Of a stretch of DNA of 64,000 nt, positions 43,968 to 57,130 are shown one piece after another. Position 1 is the first letter of the stretch; each line of letters begins with the position of its first letter. A program made the position numbers and the translations under genes. The DNA comes from Eonycteris spelaea (lineage: Eukaryota > Chordata > Mammalia > Chiroptera > Pteropodidae). The stretch lies in NCBI GenBank assembly GCA_003508835.1, contig PUFA01000003.1, forward strand, positions 24,929,001-24,993,000, in the 5' to 3' direction. The notes beneath the pieces were generated by a model that did no database searches, had not been told where the DNA came from, and saw only the letters and a list, made by a program, of their open reading frames with translations.

Positions 43968-44016
43968 ATACTAGTTTATATATATCTAGTAGTTTATATG
44001 TATCTAGTAGATAACA
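43968..44016 (+). repeat. Short tandem repeat, about 15-bp unit
   Basis: Three imperfect copies of a TAGTTTATATATATC-type unit in a row. Confidence 0.7.
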
Positions 44017-44489
44017 CATGAACGTAAATAACCAATTTAAGGAAAAATGTGGTGAGAGATACAGACAAAAGCTCTAAGTTGTCTGACTGCAATCAGCGAC
44101 TAGAGGATTATATGTTCTCATCTTCTACTCTGACTTCTCTTACATTGGTTTCCTTTTAAACGTTTTCCTCTTGCCTTATTTTTTTTTTCTGACTCCCACT
44201 ACAGTGCACATTGACTCACAATCCATTTTTCAAGTTGGATTGCAAACTTGAATATGCTCCTTTTCGATAAACTGTCACTTATATGTTGGCTACTACTTGT
44301 TCAGCTGCAAAATAATCTATATGAAGTAAAGACTTTATCTAGAGACTGGACCTTTCATAGACATTTGGGGCTGAGAATAAAGATGATATAGATAGATTAG
44401 CTGACATACTTTCTCATACACCTAATCAGGGTTTTTCACTGGAAAATAATTTCTTCACAAGAGGTTTATTTTTCTAACGGTGGGCTTGT

Positions 44490-44705
44490 TAATTCGATGT
44501 TTGCTGATAATTAACATTTACTGACAGCCATGTGCTTTTTTGATAGAGTCAGCTATTTATTAGATACTTAATTTTGCAGTTTATAAAACATCTCACTTGA
44601 GAAGTGGATCAGAGATGTTAAAAAAACTAAATTTTTGTTCATGGCCGTACAGCCCGAGTCTGCGCGTGGTTTAGGCTTTCCCACTGTCTGACAGATGTCC
44701 TCCTC
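44490..44705 (-). repeat. Probable MIR fragment
   Basis: TAATTAACATTTACTGACAG, TTTTGCAGTTTATAAAACATC and a worn following part resemble antisense MIR; divergence is high. Confidence 0.35.
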
Positions 44706-45159
44706 CGTCAGTTCAGTAATCTCGTGGCGAAACTTTGGTCTGTGTCTCTGTTGCTCATCTCGATTGTGACCATATCTTTGTTAGTAGCTGTGTCTTCACT
44801 CAGCAGTAGGTGTGGACGCAAGTCTAAGCAGTTTAAGGATCTAAGGTTTTGTTACATGATTTGTAATTTTATGTTCCAGAAGTGGGTTCAATTTAGGTTA
44901 TCTAAACTTAGAATTCAGCAGTAATCATTGTTAAATATTCTTAGGAATCGATAACCTAAATTAATCTGTGGTTCCCCATCACTCTTTTCTAAGATCTAAA
45001 GCAAAAAGCTTCGATTATAGATATCAGGTCAATGGAAGGACCTGAATGAAAATCCCTTAAAATTTCGTGTTTGAACTTCTGTGCCCTTTGAAAAAAATGG
45101 CTTGGCACTTGGATCTGCTTTGGAAGCTCAAAGGGCAGGGACACGTAGCTGCTTTTCTT

Positions 45160-45240
45160 TACTGACGTATAGCAAGTGCTTGGAACGGTGGCCAGTACAC
45201 AGAAAGGAGCTCAGTAAGTAGTCGTCGAGTGAATGGGTCT
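45160..45240 (+). repeat. L2 LINE 3' end
   Basis: GTGCTTGGAACGGTGGCCAG, TACACAGAAAGGAGCTCAGT and AAGTAGTCGTCGAGTGAATG form an L2 terminus. Confidence 0.55.
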
Positions 45241-45439
45241 GTGGCACCTTCTCTTTATACTCTAGAGCCAGTATGTCAGTTACTTAGGTGCTTAGGCTTT
45301 CAGAGCTGAGAAAAGACATTTCTGCCAGCAGGGAGCTTCTGTCTAGTGGAGGAATCCAGAGGAGCGCAATTTATGATAATATTTTAATTGGTTACTTATT
45401 TGCTTCTCTTACCATACTGAGTATCAGAGAGCAACGTTT

Positions 45440-45525
45440 GCCTAATCTTTGTGAGTTTTTATATGCTTAGCCCCAAGCCTAGCACACAGTAGGCACTTAA
45501 TAAATGTTAATTAAATGAAGTAGAA
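45440..45525 (+). repeat. L2 LINE 3' end
   Basis: CCCCAAGCCTAGCACACAGT and AGGCACTTAATAAATGTTAA, followed by TTAAATGAAG, give a clear L2 terminus (45470-45520). It lies about 130 bases upstream of the candidate 45-nt exon. Confidence 0.7.
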
Positions 45526-45648
45526 AAAATTAATAGCTGTCATATGTTTAATACAAGTGAATGTTTATGTTATAATTTTATCTTTCCTATAATGAACTCT
45601 TTCCCCATGGTTTTGGGGATTTGGTTTTAGCTCATTTATTTATTTTAG

Positions 45649-45693
45649 ATGTTAGTAATAAAGGAGACTCTGTGGCTGGAATTATAGGCCAAG
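45649..45693 (+). other. Candidate 45-nt in-frame cassette exon of WDR7
   Basis: A 45-base stretch is flanked by a pyrimidine-rich TTTATTTATTTTAG acceptor and a CCAAG|GTAAAA donor, much like the donor of exon D. Read in the phase left by exon D it has no stop and gives 15 residues, DVSNKGDSVAGIIGQ, then hands the same phase and the same base (G) to the next exon. Inclusion would therefore extend the Pro/Ser-rich linker without any frame change. I do not remember this peptide in the main human WDR7 isoform, and a chance match in a 10-kb intron is possible. Transcript data would decide. Confidence 0.35.
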
Positions 45694-47143
45694 GTAAAAC
45701 TTCTTCCAATTCTGATGTAATCCAGTGGTGATCTAGAGGTTGTTAAATAGTGTTACTGTATATTTCAGGCATTCTCAGCACTTTCATATTTTGCCTTGTC
45801 GGCTGTCTGTCAGAAGGCCATCTTGGGTTGTGAATTCATTCTGCTCTATGGTGGTCCTTATGCTTTCTATTGCCTGGAACTTTGTACTCTCCTATTGCCT
45901 TTAGGTATTTATGCTCTTCTTTTAGTATTTTAAGGATATCCTTTTTCCCTTAGAATGTTTAATTAGTAATTTATACTAATGCTTCAAGTTGACTTAAAAG
46001 ATAGGTAGAATTTAGATTTAAAAGATAGCTGCGCATGTACCTAAGACATAGAATTGTAGCATAAAGGCAGTTCGTAAAACACTAAATATGGGTCTGACAT
46101 CTCCGTGTGAGATGGCACACCTGGTGGAATGCCTCCGGCTGCTCCTCTGTGGTCCCCTCTCGAAGCTTCATGATCACCATATAACACTTTAGACAAAGTG
46201 ATATGTCATTAAATAATTTTATCCGTTTTTTTAGTGTTAAACTCAGAATAAACTTACTTCAAGCATTGCATTTGGTTTTCTGTACTTTCTGGATTTTTTT
46301 TTCTTCTGAAAAAAATGTATCAAAAGGGCTATTTGTGTTCATTACCAAGAGGCTAATGAGGTTTAGACCAATAAGTGGAAAGCCCTTGCTACTTAAATTA
46401 TGTTAACTTTCTGTCCTATATATGTATTTTTAATATCACAATGGCAGTAGGGGAAAATTGGGTTTAGAATCAGATTTCAAATGAAAACTTAAATAGATCT
46501 GTTCACAGACAGAAAACCAAAGATGTTATAATATTGAGTACTTATATAAATGACATTTATAGGGATGCTAGAGCAGGTATGTGTATATGTATGTCGTCAG
46601 ACAACTTTGCTTATCTTCACTTTTCTTTTCATGTGACAGTAAGCAGTTGAAGAGGCTCTTAACTGCAAAATTACTTAAAGAACTTTCCCAGACTATCATA
46701 ACTTACGTTCATTCTATCACCATTTGTAGCTGTTCTGAAACTGTTTTCCCTTGTGTTTTACTCATCCTTAATAAGAGAGTAAATTGATAGTTGATGTGGC
46801 AGCTTTTCTGTTTTAAGAAATCAAATGCCTGTTTACGTTTTATGGTGTAAATCTTTGATGTTTGGTGCTACATGTAACTTCTTCAGCTTTGTAATTTGTC
46901 ATGAAATCTTGAGCTTTTTATTTTTGAAGTGGTACTTTATTTCTGGTGCTGAATTTTCTATATGTAGAGAGTTTCAGAAGTTCTAGCAGTATCCTCAATT
47001 AATTATGAAAGTAGTTCTAGATTCTGTACTTTCATATATGATGTAGTCTGAATAAAGTATTTTTTGATGGCGATGCAGAGATTTTTAAAGCATAGTAAAT
47101 CTGATTTCTTGATTTCTTTTATAGTATTTTTCTTGATTTTCAG

Positions 47144-47170
47144 TGCCCACAAAATTTACTAAAGGAAAAT
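47144..47170 (+). other. Candidate 27-nt microexon of WDR7
   Basis: A 27-base interval sits between a good acceptor (TTTTCTTGATTTTCAG) and a consensus donor (AAAT|GTAAGT). In the phase after exon D it reads VPTKFTKGK with no stop and leaves one base, T, so the following codon changes from Val to Phe. The length is a multiple of three, as in neuronal microexons. The peptide is basic and hydrophilic, like the surrounding linker. It is weaker than the 45-nt candidate because short in-frame intervals between splice-like signals arise easily by chance. Confidence 0.2.
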
Positions 47171-48934
47171 GTAAGTGGCTTTTTCTCTCTGCAGAGTCAT
47201 TTAAACAAGACTCCAAAAATAGAATACCCAGAATCTGTTCATTTCTCTTATTAAAAATAAAGTTACATGCATTGAACATTATCTATTAAGACATATTATG
47301 CTTATTCTAGCCATTTAGTCAGTAACTGACTTGTGACTTATAGAAAACATTGCAGTTTAATCCCACTTACTCTTTTGGCCTAGGTAAGGCAACAGTCACT
47401 TAGCCCTAAACTTTTATTCATTTATATTGATTTTGCTCACCCTCTCGTTCTAGCATCCTTTCAGAATTAAGGGTAAAAATCAGAGTTAATAACCTCTTCT
47501 GGGATAATAATAATTTCTCCTTTTTATTTTTTTAAATGAAATTATAGAAAAGTCTCAACAGTGGAAACCACCAGAAGAACTTTCTCAACAATTTTGGTGG
47601 TGTGAAAGCTAAACTTGAAAATTTTCTCTTTGCTACCAAAGCTTACCAACTTTTTGTATGAGGAAGTGAATATTTTATAGGTCTAATAATTTATAATTTA
47701 AAATGATTTCAAAATTAAAAAGTAAAATTATTCAATGGAATAGAGCAATAGTTGAGATATCTTTATAACATTACAATGGAATTATTAGATCTTATGAAAT
47801 ATACAATTAAGAGCAGCTCTATTCCTTTTTTAAGCATAACATTACAAAATAATTATAATTTCGGAAGGACCAAAAAATAGGTCTGTTATAATAAAAAATA
47901 ATTTCCGAGATAAAAATTCATGTGTGTAAGGTATGCTTCTTAGGGTTTATGGTTTGGATTTTCTGGGTTTTATTACTGTTCATGTACAGCTTTTACTGTT
48001 GTTTACCTCGCACGTGCCTGATTGACATTATGATGCATTCGTGTGGAAATTATGAAAAGTTGTTTTCATGCAGCTGTCCTATAGTTACAAAAGAACTTCA
48101 CTGCATGAAAAGCAAACATATTATTCAGCAGACAATGCTTAATCTGTTCAGGAGCCCAAACCTATTGCTGTTCAATGACAGAAGAAAGGAGAGGGATTAA
48201 TTTGAAGATGCTTGTGCATGACATATGGTAATTTCTCCATAGGAAGGAAGTGTCAAATGGTGACCTCTAAATCTTAACATTGACCTCCAGTTGTAGAATG
48301 TGTGTGCCATAAGGTCCTTTTGCCTTTTCATATGATAATTTAAGCTGAAACATTTTCCTGGTAACATAACTTTTTTTGGCGGGGCGGAGAAGGTGCATCT
48401 ATTCTATAAGGATTATAACATTCACAATACTTACTCTGAGAATATAAAGCATTTGTATCATAAAAGTATTTTTGAACTCCAAAGAATGAAGCTATGTTAG
48501 AATTCTGCTAACAAAAGTTAAGTGTAGTATATACTATACAAGTTGGTATATTTTTAATTGAGTCTTTATAAAATGAGTATGGAAAATTGAAATGATCTCA
48601 GTAGATATTGATTTGAGATATTAACAAATAATTTATACATATTAGAAAATAAATTGATAGAAAATATGTAATTGACAATATAAAGACCGACATAAACTTT
48701 TAATTTCGTGATGCATTTTGAAATTGAGTTACATTTTTGCTCATTTTTAACATGTTGTCATCTTTTCATTGTAGCCTTAGTTGTTTTAGAACTTTTCTGT
48801 ATTAGCTGATACATCATTTGACTTTAATATTAAATAGATTTTGGTTTTAAGAGGAATTTGAACTATACTGTGATTGCTATTCAATAAAATATATCATTTT
48901 CCTACTGTAATCCTTAATGATCATGCCCCTCTGA

Positions 48935-51723
<2,789 letters not shown>

Positions 51724-52039
51724 TGATGTGGATAGAAACAAACATTGAAAAGGCATTGGACAACTATAAATTTGAAACAAAAATGGTTAATGTTTATCTA
51801 ATTTCTTATCACCTGTTGATTATGGGATAGAAAACATGAATTCATGATTTTTTTTTCAGTTTATGTGCTAAACACGTTTCTGCTTGCATATTTGTTTACT
51901 TTTTTTAACCAGTGAGTATGTGATAAAAAGTTTCATATACAGATTGTACACATGCATGCTGCACACATACATCCACCCACTTCTCCCCAAATCACACTCT
52001 CAGGTATAATCACATCAATCAGATTCTGAGTTAATAGCC

Positions 52040-52305
52040 ATAGTCCAGTGGAAGGTACTGTGTTGTAGTATAAGGAGAAGGTCTTTGGAGTGGAATAGAC
52101 CTGGATTTAAATATGAGTTCTGCCAATTATTAACTTTGTGACCCTGGGCAATTTACTTAACCTATTTGAAGCTCATTTGTAAAGTGAGGATAATAATATA
52201 TTCCTCATGGGATTGCTGTTCAGGGTCAAGTAAGGTAATGCAAGTAAAACAGTGAGTACAGAGTCTGACACACTGTAGGAGCTCAATAAATGATAGCTAT
52301 TATTT
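52040..52305 (+). repeat. MIR SINE, nearly complete
   Basis: GTCTTTGGAGTGGAATAGAC, CTGGATTTAAATATGAGTTC, TGCCAATTATTAACTTTGTG, ACCCTGGGCAATTTACTTAA and GAGCTCAATAAATGATAGCT follow in full MIR order. Confidence 0.9.
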
Positions 52306-52866
52306 TGTGTTAATGGACTCGCTGCATTAGATATTGCTTGGAATATAATATCACTGGAGACTTAGAAACATTTTACAGAGACTTTCCTTATCACGTCACT
52401 TGACCTGTGTAGCCGTAGCAGTTTATATCATTCAAGATTTTTAATTTACCAAATACAATTAACGGATTTCTCATTTCCTGGTGCCCCTTCTCAGCACCAA
52501 GTAAAACTACATTGTACTAAAATTGTCATGGTTTTGCATTGAATAATATTTGAATTCACTTCAAAAGTCGGTTATAATTAAAAAACAATTTTTATTCAAA
52601 TTCTTATCAGAGGCTGCTAAGTTATCTTTTCAATTATAAAGAGTTAATGAATTGACAGGCACATCACTTAGCAGTTGACTCGCTTCTTTAACTCCGCGCC
52701 TGTGGCACTTTTGCTGAAATAAAACAGGATAAACTAAAATTGCAAAAGAAAAGTTATTGTGAAAGAAAAGAAAGACAAATTCAGAAGAAAAGAAAGAAAA
52801 ATATAATTTTGAAAAACGGTGTTCTCCTATAGAACTAATGCTATTACACAGGAATATATTCGCTTA

Positions 52867-53009
52867 ATAAATGTATATATCTACACATTCATGTATACCT
52901 AAGATGTACTTAAATAATTTGTTTTGTTGAAAGCAGTTTATATCATTTTGTTGAAAACAAAATTAAGTACGTCTTAGGTATACATGAATGTGTAGATATA
53001 TACATTTAT
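52867..53009. repeat. 47-bp near-perfect inverted repeat
   Basis: The left arm 52867-52913 and the right arm 52963-53009 are reverse complements at 46 of 47 positions (the one difference, A to G, would still pair as G-U in RNA). The spacer is 49 bases, with further partial pairing (GTTTTGTTGAAA against TTTTGTTGAAAAC). The transcript would fold into a long hairpin. No terminal signature of a known MITE is seen, and a MADE1-type sequence is excluded. Origin could be an unrecognised MITE or a local inverted duplication. Confidence 0.92.
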
Positions 53010-53416
53010 GTTTGTGGAAACAATACCTATTTGGTATACATATTATAAAGAAGTTCACTAGATAAGATTAAATTTCTTTAGACTGAAAGAGAAAAATTTA
53101 ATAGTTCTAGGGTGACATTTAACAATGTGTAGAAATTTTAAAATTGAAAATGTTAAAGTTCAAAAATATTTTAAAAGCTTTGGAAAATGAAACTTAAAAC
53201 CCAAAGCTGATTAAAATTTTAAACATAATTCAGTCTATTAGTATTATAATATTTTCCAGTGAAATCATTGCTTAAAATTTCTTTGATGATTTGCTGGCAT
53301 CCAATTTATTCCACTCTAAGTACTTTATTCATTATTTGGTTAGTAGTTTTCTTCATGTAATTAAATGTGGCTTATATATTTTCTAGCTTCGCTTCATTTT
53401 GAACTTTCTAGAATGA

Positions 53417-53617
<201 letters not shown>

Positions 53618-54342
53618 TGAGACTTTTCATGTTCATCAGAAAAGTACCAAAACTCACAAATATGTTCGCCACTACCTATCAACAAAAGTGTGTCGTTTAC
53701 CTGAACAAGGATCCTCAGATCTGCTCATTCATTTTCTGAAATCCCTCTGGTTTGGAGTTCGGTTAAGAAAAGAAAAAAAGCAAAAGTTATATAAATATCA
53801 AGATATTCACTATTGGACGTTGACCTCTTGTAAAATTAATCTTCAAACAAAAATTCAGCCTTGTTTAACACTGGCATCTGCCCATTGCGTTATCATGCTT
53901 GGGGGTGCCCACTTGTTAGATATTGACATGGTTATATGAAAGTGCAAATACAAGGCAGATCCTTTCCAAGTCGAAGTTGGAATTGTGAATTCTTTAGAAA
54001 TAAAGATCTGGTAGAATTTTAGACTAGTGTACTATTGAAAAGGAGAAAATCAGCAAGGATTTGACAAATGGATTTTTCACGTAAGTATAATTTGGATGGA
54101 TTGGGAAAGGCCTTGGGAAAAATTGTTGAGATTTTGGAATATTATTTTGCAAAATAAAACCTTTGTAAAGTGTTGCTAGGTCAAATGTGTATTGAAGAGA
54201 AGTTATATTTGTTATCAATTTTATATCTTTAGAAAAGCCATGCTTCATTCAAATTCAGCATTTGATTCATTTATTCTTCTGAAGAATTCAGAATTAAAAT
54301 TTTAATCTGTTATAAGGTAAAATAAATCAGCTTAACTTTTTT

Positions 54343-54408
54343 TAAGATAAAGTCTTTTTAATAGCCGAATGCACTAACTGATTGCACTACAGAGTAAGAT
54401 AAAGTCTT
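54343..54408. repeat. Target-site duplication pair around tRNA half
   Basis: The 14-base direct repeats are identical, which argues that the insertion is not extremely old. The minus-strand target CT/AAGACTTT fits loosely with L1 endonuclease preference (TT/AAAA). Confidence 0.85.
54357..54394 (-). pseudogene. Retro-inserted 5' half of tRNA-Asn(GTT)
   Basis: The minus strand reads CTCTGTAGTGCAATCAGTTA then GTGCATTCGGCTATTAAA. This is tRNA-Asn from about nucleotide 3 to the anticodon loop, with six substitutions in the first 37 bases, all C-to-T or G-to-A. It stops within the anticodon loop, as stress-type tRNA halves do. A perfect 14-bp duplication (TAAGATAAAGTCTT at 54343-54356 and 54395-54408) flanks it, showing retrotransposition. 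It has no poly-A tail beyond a few A bases, so it belongs to the tailless retropseudogene class. Confidence 0.85.
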
Positions 54409-54589
54409 AGTGAAACTTTAAAAAATCTTTTTCTATTAAAATTGGGCCTGGGTTTTAGGTAGATTAATTTTAAATGACCTTTTGCCAGTACCAGTTATTC
54501 TTGTTAATTAGATACTCATTACATATTATCAGGACAGACAATGCATGATTGTTTAAGAAGGAAATGAAAACAAGATTCAAACAGGATTA

Positions 54590-54835
54590 TAATTGTTGTA
54601 ACTGGTATAACTACCTGACTTTTGTCAGTGGTGACCGTAGTGGTTGTTTAATGAAGGTGTATGACCTTGGACACTGAACCTTTCTTAGCCTCAGTGTTGT
54701 CAGAGATGAAATGAAGATAGTGAGACTTTATATGGTTATTTTGAGGAGGGAATGAGTTCATCTTTATTAAGCACATGGAACCATGCGTAGGCCATGCAAG
54801 TACTATATATTTGTTAAATAAATATTCATAATCTA
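54590..54835 (+). repeat. MIR SINE
   Basis: GTATGACCTTGGACACTGAA, CCTTTCTTAGCCTCAGTGTT, GTCAGAGATGAAATGAAGAT and AGTGAGACTTTATATGGTTA, then a TTATTAAGCACATGG end, give the MIR order. Confidence 0.75.
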
Positions 54836-55774
54836 TAAAAATGTAAATATATATTTTATATGTAACCAGAACATCACAAATTAATAACTCCAGTTAAAAT
54901 TCTTTAATCTGTTTAGGCAAGACTATTTAATGAGAGAATATTGTTTTTTCATTTGCTACTGGGATTTTTTCCATTTTAATAAAAGGAAATTAAGTTAAAA
55001 AAACCAGGGTTTTTAGACATGGACTTCGTGTAAGATATTAGGCTTAAAGTTCTTATATAACTATGTATAGGTTTATAATTTTTCTGAAATATAAAAAAAA
55101 ATTTTTTTAATGAGATTGGGTTGAAAAAAGCTCGTTTTTGAGTATTTGAATACTCTGGAACAGTGCTTTTTGTTCACTAACTTGTGGCTATTAACTTCAT
55201 AATCTTCCAGAAAATAGAATTAGTTATCATAAACCTTATTGAATAAAAGATCCCCTTATTTAAGGACAAACTATGAGAATATTAGTGTAAATTGAATGTG
55301 AAACTAAATAGCAAATCATTAGAGATTCTTTAAAATACACTATTATGAAAGTATCGAGAACCATTTTCAAGACATCTTTATTTAGAATGGACTAGTGTAG
55401 AGAGGGAGAATGAATTAAAGTAGAATAAGTAGCTGGAAGGCTGTCACAGAAGGGAGTTAAGGGACCTAGACCTAAATATAGATAAGGTAGTAGATAATTC
55501 TAAGCTTCGATTACAGATTGCCTATAAAGTGCCAAGAAAAACACCAAAGATTAGTAAAGTGTTGGACAGGTTGAGAAGAGAGGTGCCATTAAATGGTGGT
55601 GGATGCTATTTTATTTTTTCTTTAAAAAAAGAGAGTGAGTTAGGTACACGGTAAAGGCATTATATGATCACAGGTTACTCCCTGAAGCAATGATAAACAT
55701 GAATGTGTTGGTAGGCAAGATGTCCGTTAGTGGGTCCAGAGAGGATACAGGACAAGTAAAATAATGGCAATACT

Positions 55775-56030
55775 CCTATTAATTGATCACTTTCTCTGTC
55801 AGCTTTTGCTAATAAGTACCTGGTCTGTGTTATTTCATTAAGCTACTGCAATAATCCTGTAAAGTAGGCATATTGTCACTATCACTGCCACTTTTGTCTC
55901 CCCAAATGAGTTAATTGAGACCAAGAGAGATTAAAGAACTTTCTGAAGGTCCTTCAGTTACTAAGTGACTGTCAAACTACAAAACTCATTCTCTTAATCA
56001 TGTTTTATTCTATCTTGCTTCCTCCAGCAT
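55775..56030 (-). repeat. MIR SINE, antisense
   Basis: TATTTCATTAAGCTACTGCA, ATAATCCTGTAAAGTAGGCA, CAAATGAGTTAATTGAGACC, AAGAGAGATTAAAGAACTTT and a TTACTAAGTGACTGTCAAAC part follow the antisense MIR order. Confidence 0.8.
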
Positions 56031-56558
56031 CTTTAGATCTTAAATAGGGCTGGGGTGGAAGAGTGAGTAGATATTGGGATTAACTAATCTTGCTTTCAGA
56101 TGGTACCATTTTCAGCCATATTCAATTAAACAACAACAACAAAATGGAGCAGAAAAATAACAAAATGATTCTTAATGGTTCTAATCATTGTTTAAATAAG
56201 CATAAAGTAGGTCATTCTTAGGTCAAATTTAAATCTTTCCATTAATAAAAATTAAAGTCCTTAGTATTTAGTTATAGTATCCAGGAGTACTTTATAAATT
56301 AATGGAATTAAGGCTTACTTAAAATTTTAATCTTATCATTTACTGTCATTGCATTTGTACCAAAGGAACAAAAAACTACACACTCTACATAAGACTACAA
56401 CATTTCACACTAACAGCTCTTGCTGTATAATCTAAACTGGAACTTTTATGCTGACTGAGTGTAAAATTAGTTTTAGTTTGCTTTATTGGGAGCTTTCTAT
56501 TTAATAAAAGGATGTCGAGGTAAAGGAGTGGGGTTCTAAATGTGTGAAAGGAAGAGAA

Positions 56559-56725
56559 AGCGCAGAGCACAGGAAGAATGACCACGTAGGGCTGTTGCAC
56601 AGATTCGCTGTCCGAAGGATCGCAAGGTCGCGGACCCAGCTGGCGGACAGCCTACACCCGCCATCCACGTGCTTGGAGTGAAATCGATTCTGCCATTGTC
56701 ATTGCTGTTTGAGGAGCGTCCTGTT
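56559..56725. other. CpG-rich intronic patch
   Basis: About 14 CpG in 165 bases (for example TTCGCTGTCCGAAGGATCGC and GGTCGCGGACCCAGC), in AT-rich surroundings. It matches no repeat I know. The open frames over it on both strands give no recognisable protein. Confidence 0.4.
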
Positions 56726-57029
56726 AGAAACGTGAAACTTGTCCTAGGAATCTTCTCAATCACTACAGTAGGTAACATATTAAGCAATATATCTGGTAAA
56801 TACACCATTCAACAGAGACTTTCTTATAATTTAACCATCATAAGCATTTAAAAACATGTAATAATTGCCTGAGCACTATTGGCAGCTCCTAACTTATGAC
56901 CGCACTTGGTCTTGGTCTAAGAGTCCCTTTGTTAGATATTTGTCTGAAACGCAGAAAATGCTTTACCTTAAAGCAGAATGCCATTCTGGGCTGATGGACT
57001 GTGTCGCCCTTAGTCTTAGAGATCTGGAG

Positions 57030-57130
57030 TCTGAGGTTTAAATTGGGCAGTAACTTTCTCCGACTTCACAGTCAGTAAGTGATTGAGCTGGGACTGTGAT
57101 GACGAGTCAGCTGGTCATATTGACTGGGGT
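57030..57130 (-). repeat. Probable MIR fragment
   Basis: GGGCAGTAACTTTCTCCGAC, TTCACAGTCAGTAAGTGATT and GAGCTGGGACTG resemble the antisense MIR 'caaggtcacacagctagtaagtgg' block. Confidence 0.5.
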
